A stretch of 64,000 bases of DNA from Osedax fenrisi (lineage: Eukaryota; Annelida; Polychaeta; Sabellida; Siboglinidae): contig OZ025239.1 of the NCBI GenBank assembly GCA_964019155.1, forward strand, positions 97,495,062-97,559,061, given 5' to 3'. The notes under the pieces are model-generated. The model was not told the origin of the DNA. It searched no databases and worked only from the letters and a program-made list of their open reading frames with translations. Of this stretch, positions 1 to 12,973 are shown piece after piece. Positions within the stretch are counted from its first letter, which is position 1; every line of letters starts with the position of its first letter. Position numbers and translations under genes: made by a program.

Positions 1-59
1 TATATATGAATATACATAACTCTGTAGAATTATGTTAACCATTTAAATAAACCACGCAG

Positions 60-958
60 GCTCCAACATTTATATCTTGAACAGTGACAACCCTACAAAA
101 CCTAGATCTATTCATAGATATTACCCAGGTGCTCCTGCTAATATTGATGCAGTCATAAATAAAGGAAAAATAAGTACATTTATTAAGGTTTATATTCGTA
201 TTATTTATGTAAGTCGAATTCATTTAAATTATTTTAATGATAAATGTTAATATATATTAATTAATATAAACTAGATACAACTATTTTATTGACCTATATA
301 ATTGTATATAAGTGTGATTCGATTATATATCTATTATATATGATACGAGCGTAATATACACTATCTGTACATCGATAGCACGTCGTACACGTATTATACA
401 GCTATTCACTAGCATTATGTAACATTATATAACATGTAACAATAATACTCATGCAGGGTAACAAAGTCTACGTGTTCAAATACAACAGCCTGCTTAGCGG
501 CTATCCTAGACCTCTAAACACGTTATACCCGGGTCTACCTAGATCTATCTCGGCCGCTTTAACATTAGACAAGTACGTCTACTTTGTGACACGTTCGGGA
601 GTATATTACAAAACCGCGGTGTCCCTCGGCAGTAGAATAATGGGTGGGCGTGTCCACAGAACTAGGTCACCGTTACGTAATGCCCCGAGTCACGTGGACA
701 CTATGTTCCACTCGGCTGAGGGTACATTCGCGTTCACCGGTACTCGATTCCACATGGCGCTCAAGGATCGCAAAATCGTTAGTTTTCAATCTGCTTCGAT
801 ATTAATTATATATATTTACAATAATATTAAATAATTTATTTATTAAGGTACATAGTCATATATAATTTAAATAAAACATTTCATATTATTAATAATAAAT
901 AAATTTGTAGTTTACAAAAGTGATGTCGACATCTCGGTATTGGTTCAACTGTTCCTAG
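60..958 (+). CDS. MMP-A, 3' part of a matrix metalloproteinase (last three exons)
   Basis: Exons at 60-187, 457-777 and 911-958, with AG acceptors (gcag, gcag, gtag) and donors GTTTAT and GTTAGT. They encode the hemopexin domain of a secreted zinc endopeptidase, starting after its first blade: YPGAPANIDAVINKGK, then YPGLPRSISAA and HVDTMFHSAEGTFAF, ending RYWFNCS. The last Cys is the partner of the Cys that opens this domain in the other copies. Phases are identical to the complete paralogues. Exons 1-7 lie left of the window. The 451-834 reading frame that starts at ATGCAG is only exon 9 read through its splice sites. Sequence is closest to B and C; A has Ser for Gly in the LNGDNP segment and Leu for Pro in AVSPGSR. 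Confidence 0.93.
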
Positions 959-1952
959 TTTCCTGCAGTCTACACTTCATCGATATTAGTGATTACTCAT
1001 CATTAATATACACACACTATTATGCAATACACATTGTCAGCCAGTATTATTAAAAATATTATTTCAATTATAATTATTGACATATTATTATTTTAAATTT
1101 GTTAAATAACAATTTTTACAAGAACGATTTATTTGTAAGTTAATTAAAATATATTAAAACTTATAAATCTTAAAAATAACTAAGCTTGTATCAAAGCATG
1201 ATCATATCTCTTACATAGAATACGATCTTTCCATCTTATCTTAACATTATACATACGGAGTAATTAACAATTGAAAATTGTTTATACACATATTTAATTA
1301 GTTCATACATTTGACCTATATTATTTGATATCACATATTTAAGTTATCACAGTATTAAATACTACCACTGATAACATTTGAAGCCTATGTGTATACACGT
1401 GTCTTGAAGATGGAAATACGCATATTTAACGACAATTATGATAATTTAAATATTATTATTGAGATTTTATTATTATGAATTATTTGTATTATAATATTAT
1501 TATTAAGATATATTATTATAAATTTATAAAATATAATATATTAAATATTATTTATATATCAAATTGTATTATTATTACCACGATCATTATTATTATGAAC
1601 TTTTTATATATGCAATTTTGATATGTACATTTAAAGTTAAATAAACTATTTTCACATATAATTATGTTATTAATTACTTTATGAATACATACATTTATAT
1701 AAATACCTATAAGTAATCATAAATATACATCTAAATATTATATTTTAATTAATATACTGATAATATATAAGTAATAATATAAAGTTAATATATAAGTTAA
1801 CTTAATTTATATTAGATTTATTATATTAGATATAAGTAGAGTATTATTTTGCAAATAGATGAAGTTTAAATAAAAATAAAAACTACAATTGTAGTAATAT
1901 AATAATATATATATGATATATCAAGGTACATATTTTTAATAAATTGTATTCT

Positions 1953-1986
<34 letters not shown>

Positions 1987-2279
1987 TGATATGTATAAGT
2001 ATGTTCAAAATGTTTTCTATAAATGTGTTGACATATAAGTATATTATATGAACATGTTTATCAATTAACTCTAAGTGGTGTAACAAATAACTCTGACTTT
2101 AATACGGGCAATAAATATCATTATAAATGTTCAACTATACTAATTTAAAAATACTTCTATTACCTATTATAAACAATTATATGTTGCAAGAAATACATAT
2201 AGAATTAAACTTTCATTAGATAAAATAAATTATTATAAAAATAATATAATATCTTATGGAATTAATTAGAAAAATGTTC

Positions 2280-3250
2280 TATTATTAACAGAAAAATCCT
2301 AAGTAATGAATCCCATTTAAATTATCCTCCTATTTCTGATGAAAATTTATGTTCATTAATTATTGAGAATTTTGATTTTAAAGTTATTATTATTTGTGAA
2401 TAATTAAATAATATTTTTTAAATGAAGATATTAGTATTCTTTCAAAATACATTAATACAGCCTCTTATTAATTTAATACCTTTCTCCATTCTTCAATTTT
2501 TGATATCTATAATTATATAATTACATCTTCTTCTTCGTCCTTTTTTTCATCTTCCTATTTATGTCCTTAAGAAATTAGCTAATAATATTACTCATCTCCT
2601 CTCTACAATTATAATTGATTTATTAAATAAATGTGAATTTCCGAAATTCTAAAAATCATCTTGATATTCGCAATCATAACAATAACATGTTCAGATTCTA
2701 ATGATTTTGGCAATTTTAGACTTATAACTTACTTGCTATTATAGGTAAACTAAATGTATCTAAGCTACTCATTAATTATATTAATGATAATTACCGATAG
2801 ATGTATATCAAATGGAAATATAAGAATTGTCATGATACAGAACTGATTTTCTCCCATGAATAATATTTATTTCTATTTAGATAAATATAGCTATATTCAA
2901 TTATTACAACTTGAATAATCAACTGTATTTGATAATATATCCCATTATAAACTTAATTATAATATATAATATATATTTAACAAAAGTTATTTTTTCTGGA
3001 TAACCTTCTTATTTATCAACGTTATTATAAGAGAAAGTAACTGGCTATTCGAGGCTCTGTCTAATGAAAATTGAAGAGGGTAGATGTCGACTACACATCA
3101 CAAATAGGTATTTCATGATTTATGCTGCCCCAATGTGGAATAAGCTACCTCTTGTGATAAGAAGTGCTCCTTCCATTTAAATTTTCCGCAAAAAAACCGA
3201 AGAAACATCTTTTATTATAACTTATTTTTTAAACATAATTAATTGATTAC
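2280..3250 (+). pseudogene. LINE-E relic in the 3' flank of MMP-A
   Basis: Weak reverse-transcriptase remnants (NFRLITYLLL near 2712-2742, compare NYRPISLLP) and a clear C-terminal segment RYFMIYAAPMWNKLPLVIRS (3100-3160) before a stop and FRKK. It is shared by the flank of MMP-C (32930-33900, minus), so it predates the duplication. Confidence 0.6.
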
Positions 3251-4384
3251 ATATTGGTAATTTAATTGACATATTATTTAAGATGATTCAATTATACATG
3301 ATTCGATTTTTACATTTAACCTAGATTTGATAGTTTAACATTTTCAATGTTTCACACATTTTCAATCAATAAACCATGTGACTTTTACCAGTAAAAAGGC
3401 ATATTAAATCTGTAATGTATAAGGATAGACGACATCGGCCATGAAATCTAATTATATTTTTAGAACCGCTATCTTACTCTCGCGTATTTAATTCACACCT
3501 CATCTGAAATTCAACCTATGATTTTACTTACATACACCTCACCACACTTCGTATCTACAATAATTCTTGTAACCTCGAGATTATAGGAGATTTACCATTT
3601 AAGTATATTAATTATTTAAAAATAGTCAAGATTTCACATAATTTATATTAAGAACTATTTTTTTCATCATTGAGAATATTTGATAAATAGGAAATGAATT
3701 ACCCATACGAAGAAATAGATTTATGTTCTTATTTAATCGTTCATTTTATAAGAATATAGTATACTATTATGAGCTTTAACAATCGTGATATATCAGTAAT
3801 AAAATCCAGGTAAACATGTGTTTTTATATTTATTGTTTATAACCGTATTACTATATATATAGTAATTTATTATTAAGTTCATATTTTGTATAGTTTATGT
3901 ATTATATGATAATTTATATTACTAATAATGAATTTATTAAAATAATTATATTATGTATGTCTTATATGATAATAGTATTATATAATTTATAGTATTAATA
4001 GTATTTCAATAAATATGAATCATACTTATTTGTATTGATTTGATACTTGTTTCACATCATCTCACTTCATTTCAGGTAATGATCAATATATATGAACTTA
4101 TTCAACTTATATGGGACTGACCAACCCAGTATAGGCTTTATACATACATACATACTTTTATAGTTAATTAATTATATGTTAAAGTAACATAATTAATTAA
4201 AACGAACGCTTACCCCCTTAATTATGCCGCATTGTATAGAGCTATTTAATTATCACATAACTAATAAATATACTTTATGATGATGTTATCATATGTCTAA
4301 AACAAAGAATACTTATTATTTATAATATGTATTTTTTATGTTTAACTATAGGGATAAGTAATTGTACATAGTAATATATTAATA

Positions 4385-4431
<47 letters not shown>

Positions 4432-4540
4432 TTGTATTATATATACATTAAAATATCATATACTTATTATAATGATATAATCTTACAAGTGTTTATAATA
4501 TACTTAAATCATTTACAAATTAATACGATCAACACACATA

Positions 4541-4612
4541 TAGGCGTAAATATAGGCGTAACTATAGGCGTAACTGTAGGCGTGACTATAGGCGTAACTG
4601 CAGGTGTAATTA
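4541..4612 (+). repeat. 12-bp minisatellite, unit A
   Basis: Six to seven copies of a GGCGTAACTATA-like unit. The open frame 4432-4620 across it (GVTIGVTVGVT) is a by-product of the 12-bp period. Confidence 0.8.
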
Positions 4613-5379
4613 TATTTTAAAAGTTGTATGTGAAATAAAGAAAGTTAATGACAGGATAATACATGCCTTATAGAAGAATCATAAATGTGGATTCTAACTA
4701 AATATTTTCTTCCATTCTGCTTTAGATTAATATTTAGACAATATTTAAGTATTGCAAGATTGATGTATTCTTCAAAAAAATAGGTATATGAATAATGCAT
4801 ATTATGCATATTATTTTAATTTCAATCATATTAACTGAGATTAATGATGTAATCTATCTATTTATAGTAATATTATAGTAATATTATGTGTGATCACATA
4901 TCATTCTTTATATGTAAATAATTATTACTATCCTATTATTGTAATATAGATGAACAAGTGTCATTACTGAAGCTATAGTTGATTATCAACGTAGGTAGGA
5001 TACATGTGTATTATCTTATATTGAGTATATTAAATACATTATAATTATCAGATTTATATCAGAAGTTAATACTTCAATATAGCTAACAGAATATCCCATA
5101 GGTTACTTTCCCCAGGTATATATATATATATTTAATAGCCTATGGTAAATAGTTTAAAGCATTAACGTTTAGTAGTAAAAGGTTCGGTTGATAATATGTT
5201 AATTTAAAATGTTATCTGCATATATTTATTAAATAATATTATTATTATTAATAATTTAGGAAATGTATTTCAAATCATGATCTATTTATAAGTTCTATGT
5301 TTTATATTTAATAGTATAATTAGTATAGTACATATTATATATTTATATATTATTATAATGCTAGATTTATATATATATA

Positions 5380-5667
5380 TATTGAATGTTTATTTAGACA
5401 CTTAAATAAATCATAAATGATTTCTCAAAGGTGTATATAATAGAATACAAATAATAAAAGTAGGTAAACAATAAATACCAATAATAATAATACAATAAAA
5501 TAGAATAAGCCGTACGGAAATTAATTAATAAAATAATAATGACAAACAATATTAATAATTCAGGTTACCACCTGAGATCAATTGTTGTATATATTTCATG
5601 AATGTTTTATGCGATTTTATGGATCTAATATAGGGCGAGAGTGAATTCCATAGCTTAGGACCATATA
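5380..5667 (-). pseudogene. LINE-C 3' fragment
   Basis: The minus strand reads YGPKLWNSLSPYIRSIKS, the WNSLP-type C-terminus of CR1/Jockey ORF2, followed by an A+T-rich 3' region. It is absent from the homologous places in units B and C, so it was inserted into the A-side unit only. Confidence 0.7.
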
Positions 5668-5715
5668 TATATATATATATATATAATATATCATGTGTTT
5701 ATAAATATATGTAGG

Positions 5716-5756
<41 letters not shown>

Positions 5757-5789
5757 ATTATGGAGTATAACTATGATCGATTCTCAAAA

Positions 5790-5925
5790 ACATGTATGTC
5801 ATAACACGAGATCGGATTCGCAGGGATATTAGATTAATTTAGTTATAAGTGAACATTTCACCTAAGTTCCTGGATGGGATGAAAGGACTCCACCAAAATA
5901 ACAATAACAATAACAATATATATAT
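5790..5925 (+). mobile_element. SINE 3' half, unit A side
   Basis: TTCACCTAAGTTCCTGGATG, GGACTCCACCAAAATAACAA and an AACAAT tail. Inverted homologues lie at 22438-22570 and 47567-47705. Confidence 0.7.
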
Positions 5926-6278
5926 ATAATTATCCCTGGATATATAGCCACTATTGATACAACATATTGCGGTATATATTATCACATTAATCTGTAGATA
6001 GATATTAACGAAACACTTCGTAGTATACGATATTATTTAACACACGTGATATATCGATGCATTGTTATATATAATACATGTAAGACGTGTATTGTACGTC
6101 ACTACTAATGAATTAATACTATTATAATGACCTACGACTTAACTAGCATGATTTATTTATAGACTTGTTATGATACACTGGTTCACTGTTAACAATGTGG
6201 TAGGTATCAATATATTTATAGTTTATACGGTCATTACGTAATACATCATATTATTTCACTATAGTGAGAAGGGTATAC

Positions 6279-6765
6279 CATCGATATAAAGAAAGTGGAT
6301 AAGCAATTGAATATAGTGTATGGCACTATCCGCTACGAGCGCTGCAGTCGAAACCCACTATCTGGCCCACTACTTTTTATTTATAATAATATGTATTTAT
6401 CATATATATATTGATAATCACTACCAATTTTAATGTACTATCTATACTAAAAATAAAATTATATATTTAAAATACATAATATCAACATTCCTCGTAATTT
6501 TGTGTATTTAAATTGAAGATATAATACTATTTTATTGGTTTTATTGATATTTATAATTTAAATCCATTGATATAGATAGAAGTCACTTACATCTATTTCG
6601 ACGAAAAGACTACTGTTTTGATATTTGACATATATAATATGACTAATATCCAATCAAAATCACTGATACCATTTTGTAAATTTATCGATAAAAGTGTCAT
6701 TCACGTGTCTATCTTTTACATGCATTGCGTGCGTCAATTGCTTATCCACTTTCTTTATATCGATG
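6279..6765. mobile_element. 487-bp MITE with perfect 32-bp inverted repeats, possibly P-type
   Basis: Left arm 6279-6310 starts CATCGATATAAAGAAAGTGG, and the right arm 6734-6765 is its exact complement. Both are flanked by GGGTATAC (6271-6278 and 6766-6773). Homologous uninterrupted sites stand at about 6990-6997 and, on the other strand, near 46970 and 47200. An 8-bp duplication with roughly 31-bp repeats starting CA is the layout of P elements, but hAT-type elements also make 8-bp duplications. No coding capacity. Confidence 0.85.
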
Positions 6766-6789
6766 GGGTATACCCGTAATTTACACCCA

Positions 6790-7133
6790 CACATATTATA
6801 TTGTGGTCTATAGCAGGATATAATTATAATTAATTTAAAAAATGAATGTTTTAATTATAATTCTCTAGAAAATGTAATGATGTCCTATTTACAAATACGA
6901 GTTTACTGTTATCAACGAGGTAGGTATCAATCTATTTATAGATCATACCGTAATTACATAATACATCATACTATTTCACTATAATGAGAAGGGTATACCC
7001 GTAAGTGACACCAACACACATTATATTGTGGTATATAGCAGGATATAATTATAATTTATTTATAAAAGTAATATTTTAATTATAATTCTCTAGAAAATGT
7101 AATGAAGTCCTATTTACAAATACGAGTTCACTT
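6790..7133 (+). repeat. Tandem repeat of about 230 bp, unit A side
   Basis: Units run from TACACCC or GACACCAACACACATTATA through TATAGCAGGATATAATTATA to CTATTTACAAATACGAGTT. The preceding unit is split by the MITE at 6279-6765. Unit C has a similar pair (46840-47300) and unit B only one (21650-21850), so copy number varies. Confidence 0.7.
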
Positions 7134-7767
7134 TTTTATTGACGGGGGCCAGTTGATCTGAGAAAATAAATCACCCAAGTATTATCCTAGAACAATAATT
7201 AATATTTTAGAGATGTCTAAGGATTTTCCTAAGATCATCCTAGGAAAATTTGTCTTCTAAGAACATACCCATATTCTTAGATTGAGCATTTGTACAACAA
7301 ACGATTAATTTATAAATATAAAGATTACATAGAAACACACATGTATGTGTTCAGCATATATACATAGTAGCATATAGGTTTAACTCACGTATAGGATGTT
7401 TGAATAACATAAATATCGTTAATATATACTTTGAATATATATATCAAGAATTATTAATAGTTCTTTTTTAATTTCTAAGAATAACCAAATATAATATTGT
7501 ATATAAAGATATAAAAGTAATTGTATAAAAACTATACTGAATATATATACATGTTTAAAATACAGAGTAAACTAATTTTATAATAAAAAATAATATTCAT
7601 GAAATATGGAATACAATATTATATTTACTATAGTATATATATACCGTAAATGAAAATAAAATTTGGAAAAAGTCTAGTCCAAAGTTTATCAATATTATTC
7701 TCAAATATTTTTTTATTTCATTTCATTCCCTATATATTCTATATATTTTATTTCAATGTCTATTGTA

Positions 7768-7805
<38 letters not shown>

Positions 7806-8029
7806 TACATATACGTAGATAATAAATATGTTATAAAAAAAATAAAATATAATAATAATCATTTCCCAATCATGATATCTATTGATTATGTTCACATTTT
7901 ATTAAAAATGGCTGGGATTCATAGGGTTAATAGTATTAAAATAATATTCAGAAGTAATATTATATAATTACGATAACAAGTAATTGAATCTCATTACAAT
8001 ATGAATGCATTTACAGAACAATTTAGCAT

Positions 8030-8145
8030 GGGCAATAGCGATACGGCAATTTAGTTATAGGTTATAAGTACATAACTTCATCTACATTATTAGATGGAAT
8101 GAAAGGGCTCCACCAAAATGAAAATAACAATGACAATAATATATA
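8030..8145 (+). mobile_element. Diverged SINE-like tail, unit A side
   Basis: GGAATGAAAGGGCTCCACCAAAA followed by AACAATGACAATAATA. The inverted counterpart in unit C is at 45795-45910. Unit B keeps only part of it, near 20740-20830. Confidence 0.55.
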
Positions 8146-8779
8146 TTGTTCATAATAATTTATCATAGTTTATTACATAATATTTATCAGTATTTGTCGA
8201 CTGTATATAAAATGCGTGTAATATAATATAATTAATATATTGGTAATATATATATTTATTTTTAAATCTATCAAATAATAAATTATTCTGTGATAAATAT
8301 ATTAATTATTAAAATTAAAAATAGATGGAAATAAATCTTTTAAATGAATAATTACTTATTTTTGTAATGATAAAAAACTTGGTGCTGACGAATTTATATA
8401 TAATTATTCGTATACTATAGTTCATTAGTAAGTTCATATAATTAGTAAGTTCATTACAGTTAATTATACTTTATTGATTAAATAAACTTAATTATTTTTT
8501 CAAATATTCTAACAAAATAATACTTAATAGTATAATTAGGTATATACCTATAGATTAGTATACATTATTTATTAAATATTTAAAGAATATCTATAAAACC
8601 CAATATATAATTCCTATCTCTAGATATAATACAATTAATAATAATAATTATAAAGTGATATACCCTTAAAAAGGAATATGTTTAATTTGAAAATACAAAT
8701 ATTTATTTCCATAAATTATATATATCACTATAGGTACAGTTTATTTGAAATTTCTGAAGTAGAATATCTATTTCGGGTA

Positions 8780-9010
8780 ATGAGATAATAACCGGCTATG
8801 TGGAGTGCATTTGAAACATTTAAAATGTCATATCACTATGAGTCGCTTATTTTCAAACCCATTTTAGAGATTCATTATATGCAATTATCAAAATGACTCA
8901 TTTGACTCGGTAATTGTTATCATATGATTTATTTTAAACTGAGTCATTTTTCTGATCAGTTTTATAATCAAACTCTTAATTTGACTTATAAAATCGAGTC
9001 ATTTACCAAA
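8780..9010 (+). repeat. TGAGTCA-rich segment, unit A side
   Basis: Contains several GACTCATTTGACTC and GAGTCATTT motifs in both orientations, spaced by A+T-rich sequence. Present in all units (19900-20110, 44090-44330, 44880-45150). It may be an old palindromic element. TGAGTCA is also an AP-1-type site, but no regulatory role can be shown. Confidence 0.5.
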
Positions 9011-9189
9011 AAATACTAAAAGATTTTCAAAAGTATACTTTAATATTAACAATACTATTTTAGTAGGATATATAAAAAATAAAAATGTTAATTATTTAAA
9101 TATTTATTTTATATAATATTATTTTATTATATTTTGGTAATATATATCTATTTTATATTTTATAGGATATTTTTTAAATAAATAAATGA

Positions 9190-10250
9190 GGTGTCAATTC
9201 AATTCAATTACATTTTATTACGAGTGTACAAATGATAATACATTATTTAATAAATAAAGATATGTATAATAATAAATGTTAGTGTAAAATTATCATAAAA
9301 CGTAAATAAAAATAATACATAAATAATGTATTACATATATGTATACATTGTCAATAATAATAGGAATAATTATATTGACTGGAAAATGATAAATAAACAT
9401 AGAATAATATAAACAATATGTTGAGGGTATATTTTCTTTATACATATTAATGAAACATATGGATTGTACGTATTTACAGGTTATATTATTTAATAATATT
9501 TTTAATTTTTGATTTGAATATAGTTAATCTTTTTACATTAATTATATCCTCAACAAGACTATCCCATATATAGGCTACTCTATATATAGATTTCTTCGCA
9601 GTTAATTATTGCTTTATCTATTAATGGTCTTTCATCTATTAATAGTCTTTCATAGTGGCCTCGACTAATATTGCTAGTATAAATGTGTACAATTAAAGAA
9701 GGATCTATATAAATTAAACAATAAGTAAGTTTATAATTAATTATTTAATCGTATCTAAATCGGCGTATTTCAAGAGAATCTATATCAAGAACTTTGATAT
9801 TTGATAGGATTTAGTACAACACACACTATTATGTTTTTAAAATATAGATTATCATCATTAGTTATACCTAAATATATATAGGAAGAGCAATACTTAATTA
9901 TAGTAGCATTACAATAATATGTCGGAATTGTAGCTTTACCTAATATCAATGAAAATGATTTTTTGGCCGAATATTCTTATTTCCATAATATTGACTAATT
10001 ATAAAATGAATTACTTGATAATTGACTTAATTTCGTATCATCAGAAAAATGATTAATTGTAATATCTTTATCAATACTATCAACTAGATTATTTATATAA
10101 ATCATAAATAGTAATGGACCAATAAAAGAACCATGGGGTACTCCATATATAATATTTGCAGAATCAGATTGACCCTCTTTGTTATCTATTCGATAAAAAG
10201 CATTTTATCGAGAGATAGGAACACAAGTGAAGGAACATTGGTTATCTAAT
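9190..10250 (-). pseudogene. LINE-B relic (unit A side)
   Basis: Minus-strand GVPHGSFIGPLLFMIYINNL (motif B and following) near 10080-10150, then HFSDDTK (motif C). The 3' end carries the ATTGAATTGAATT tail typical of CR1/Jockey-like elements at about 9196-9212. It is paired divergently with LINE-A. Confidence 0.75.
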
Positions 10251-10379
10251 TTTAATAATTAAATATATATTTTATGATAATATAATATAGTAAAAGCTAT
10301 TATATAAAATAATACATTAATTAAATATTAATATTCCAGGTTTCATTTCCAGAATTAATATGTATTTAAAGTATTTATT

Positions 10380-11409
10380 TTAGTATAAAGTATACTTCAA
10401 TTATATATAGTTAATCTAGTAATGTTATTTTTGAAAAAATATTATCTTACTATCTATTATATTATTTAAGATCTAATAAACTATTATGTACGGAACAGTA
10501 TGGATTTTTAGCCTGTTGAAACACTGGACTTCAACTTATAGAATTGTATAGAACTATAAGTAGAGACACTAACCATTATTTTAATACTGATATATATATA
10601 TATATCGATATGGCTAAAGCTTTCTATAAAGTATATCATTCTAAACTTCTATTGAAGATGTCTAAATTAGAGATTGCTGGTAATTTACTTAAGAGGTTTA
10701 TCTTATACCTTACCAATCAGGTTCAAAGAACTAAAGTAAATGATGTATTTTCTGGTTATATTCATGCAAGTTCAGGAGTTCCTCAATGTTCCGTTATTGG
10801 ACCTCTTCTATTTTAATATATATCAATGACCTCCCTTCGATATTTTCATCACAGCTAATATGCTCTCTTTTTGACGATGATGCTAAATTTTCTCTATCCT
10901 ATAGGAATACTACTGAACGAAATATCCTTCAATCAGGACTATCTGATCTATATGATTGGAAAGTAAAATGGAACCTTGAAATTACATTTGATAAATGTGC
11001 AATTGGAAAATCCGATATATCTTTGTATTTGCTAAATAATACCCTGATTCCAAATTACTCTAATTTTCGAGACCTTGGTATTGTTTTTGATGATAATATT
11101 AAATTCAATATTCATATTAACAACATATGTAGAAAAGCCTATGTGATCTCGAATATAAATTGTAGATGTTTCATTACACATAATTCGTATTATCTAGTCA
11201 AAGCTTATACCACCTATATACGTCCACTAGTCCTACTTGAATATGGTTCATCTATTTGGAATCCAGGCAAATACTCTATTGGCCTAAACAAACTTATTGA
11301 AAAAGTTCTACATAAATTTACTAAGCGAATTTACTTCAGATGTAACTTTATTAAATTAACTTATAATACTAGATTGTGTTTTCTTAATTTCATGAATTTA
11401 TCCCTTTAA
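10380..11409 (+). pseudogene. LINE-A relic: Jockey/CR1-like reverse transcriptase
   Basis: Encodes the core of a LINE ORF2. LLCTEQYGFL comes first, then motif A DMAKAFYKV (10608-10634), motif B SSGVPQCSVIGPLLF (10770-10814), a -1/+1 frameshift near 10815, motif C SLFDDDAKF, then DLGIVFDDNIKFNIHI and RPLVLLEYGSSIWNPG. Normal motif B is SGVPQGS, so Cys replaces Gly here, and this is shared with the 42-kb copy. It is broken by a stop near 10530 and by the frameshift. It ends abruptly at 11409 at the inversion junction. Confidence 0.85.
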
Positions 11410-11978
11410 ATAAGAAGGTTATCCAGAAAAAATAACTTTTGTTAAATATATATTATATATTATAATTAAGTTTATAATGGGATATATTATCAAATACAGT
11501 TGATTATTCAAGTTGTAATAATTGAATATAGCTATATTTATCTAAATAGAAATAAATATTATTCATGGGAGAAAATCAGTTCTGTAAAATCAAAATTCTC
11601 AATAAATAATGAACATAACTTTCCATCAGAAATAGGAGGATAATTTAAATGGGATTCATTACTTAGGATTTTTCTGTTAATAATAGAACATTTTTCTAAT
11701 TAATTCCATAAGATATTATATTATTTTTATAATAATTTATTTTATCTAATGAAAGTTTAATTCTATATGTATTTCTTGCAATATATAATTGTTTATAATA
11801 GGTAATAGAAGTATTTTTAAATTAGTATAGTTGAACATTTATAATGATATTTATTGCCCGTATTAAAGTCAGAGTTATTTGTTACACCACTTAGAGTTAA
11901 TTGATAAACATGTTCATATAATATACTTATATGTCAACACATTTATAGAAAACATTTTGAACACACTTATACATATCA

Positions 11979-12020
<42 letters not shown>

Positions 12021-12973
12021 AGAATACAATTTATTAAAAATATGTACCTTGATATATCATATATATATTATTATATTACTACAATTGTAGTTTTTATTTT
12101 TATTTAAACTTCATCTATTTGCAAAATAATACTCTACTTATATCTAATATAATAAATCTAATATACATTAAGTTAACTTATATATTAACTTTATATTATT
12201 ACTTATATTAATTAAAATATAATATTTAGATGTATATTTATGATTACTTATAGGTATTTATATAAATGTATGTATTTATAAAGAAATTAATAACATAATT
12301 ATATGTGAGAATAGTTTATTTGACTTTAAATATACATATCAAAATTGCATATATATTAAGTTAATAATAATAATGATCATGGTAATAATAATAATACAAT
12401 TTTATATAAATAATATTTAAAATATTATAATTTATAAATTAATAATAATAAAATCTCAATAATAATATTTAAATTAGCATAATTATCGTTAAGTATGCGT
12501 ATTTCCATCTTCCAGACACGTGTATACACATAGGCTTCAAATGTTATCAGTGGTAGTATTTAATACTGTGATAACTTAAATATGTCATATCAAATAATAT
12601 AGGTCAAATGTATGAACTAATTTTAATTAAATATGTGTATAAACAATTTTCAATTGTTAATTACTCCGTATGTATTACAATAATGTTAAGATAAGATGGA
12701 AAGATCGTATTCTATGTAAGAGATATGATCATGCTTTGATACAAGCTTAGTTATTTTTAAGATTTATAAGTTTTAATATATTTTAATTAACTTACAAATA
12801 AATCGTTCTTATAAAAATTGTTATTTAACAAATTTAAAATAATAATATGTCAATAATTATAATTGAAATAATATTTTTAATAATACTGGCTGACAATGTG
12901 TATTATATAATAGTGTGTGTGTGTATTAATGATGAGTAATCACTAATATCGATGAAGTGTAGACTGCAGGAAA
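11410..12973 (-). repeat. 3'-flank module of the MMP-B unit, truncated
   Basis: Inverted copy of 959-3013 lacking the homologue of about 2400-2838. It runs into LINE-A at 11409/11410 with no spacer, and LINE-A there is in the opposite orientation to its copies near B and C. This marks the inversion or rearrangement junction between units A and B. It includes a (TA)n at about 11983-12016. Confidence 0.85.

Larger units (their letters stand above)
959..5230 (+). repeat. 3'-flank module of the MMP-A unit
   Basis: This stretch is the inverted counterpart of 30923-34633 (flank of C). Its first 1.4 kb also matches 11586-12973 (flank of B), and parts match 47830-50450. Landmarks in order are the CATCGATATTAGTGATTACTC segment after the stop, a (TA)n at about 1957-1982, a LINE relic with YAAPMWNKLP, the 12-bp GGCGTAACTATA minisatellite and a segment ending TTATCTGCATATA. 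Relative to this copy, the flank of B lacks the homologue of about 2400-2838. No host gene is seen in it. Confidence 0.85.
5230..11409 (+). repeat. 5'-flank module in inverted orientation (unit A side)
   Basis: Reverse-complement homologue of 17343-22870 and of 40960-47830. In order: LINE-C insertion, SINE 3' end, tandem 230-bp repeat interrupted by a MITE, TCCTAAGATCATCCTAGGAA segment, (TA)n, second SINE-like tail, TGAGTCA-rich segment, LINE-B (-), LINE-A (+). The stretch 8150-8760 holds only A+T-rich sequence shared between the units. Confidence 0.8.

Noticed and set aside
35..223. Conserved 62-aa minus-strand frame, repeated at 13921-14109, 35369-35557 and 56563-56751
   Set aside because: It is the antisense of MMP exon 8. 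Its conservation comes from the hemopexin coding strand, which has proper splice sites.
451..834. 127-aa frame starting ATGCAG, also at 13067-13483 and 34758-35141
   Set aside because: It is MMP exon 9 read through its acceptor and its GTTAGT donor. MMP-D lacks the ATG, and the true last exon ends in RYWFNCS or KYWFNCS.
4432..4620. 62-aa frame with GVTIGVTVGVT repeats
   Set aside because: Translation of a 12-bp minisatellite in a duplicated flank. The homologous arrays at 31522 and 48530 do not keep the frame.
7650..7967. 105-aa frame, also at 45963-46280
   Set aside because: Dominated by a (TA)n Tyr-Ile run in a non-coding duplicated flank. The frame is lost in unit B and has no splice or domain evidence.
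8780..9010. Cluster of TGAGTCA motifs as an AP-1 enhancer
   Set aside because: It lies in an old repeated segment present in every unit, with no nearby promoter. Motif matches alone are not enough.
10786..11409. 207-aa frame as a host gene
   Set aside because: It contains RT motif C (FDDDAK) and the DLGIVFDDN segment of a LINE, out of frame with motif B just upstream, so it is a retrotransposon relic.
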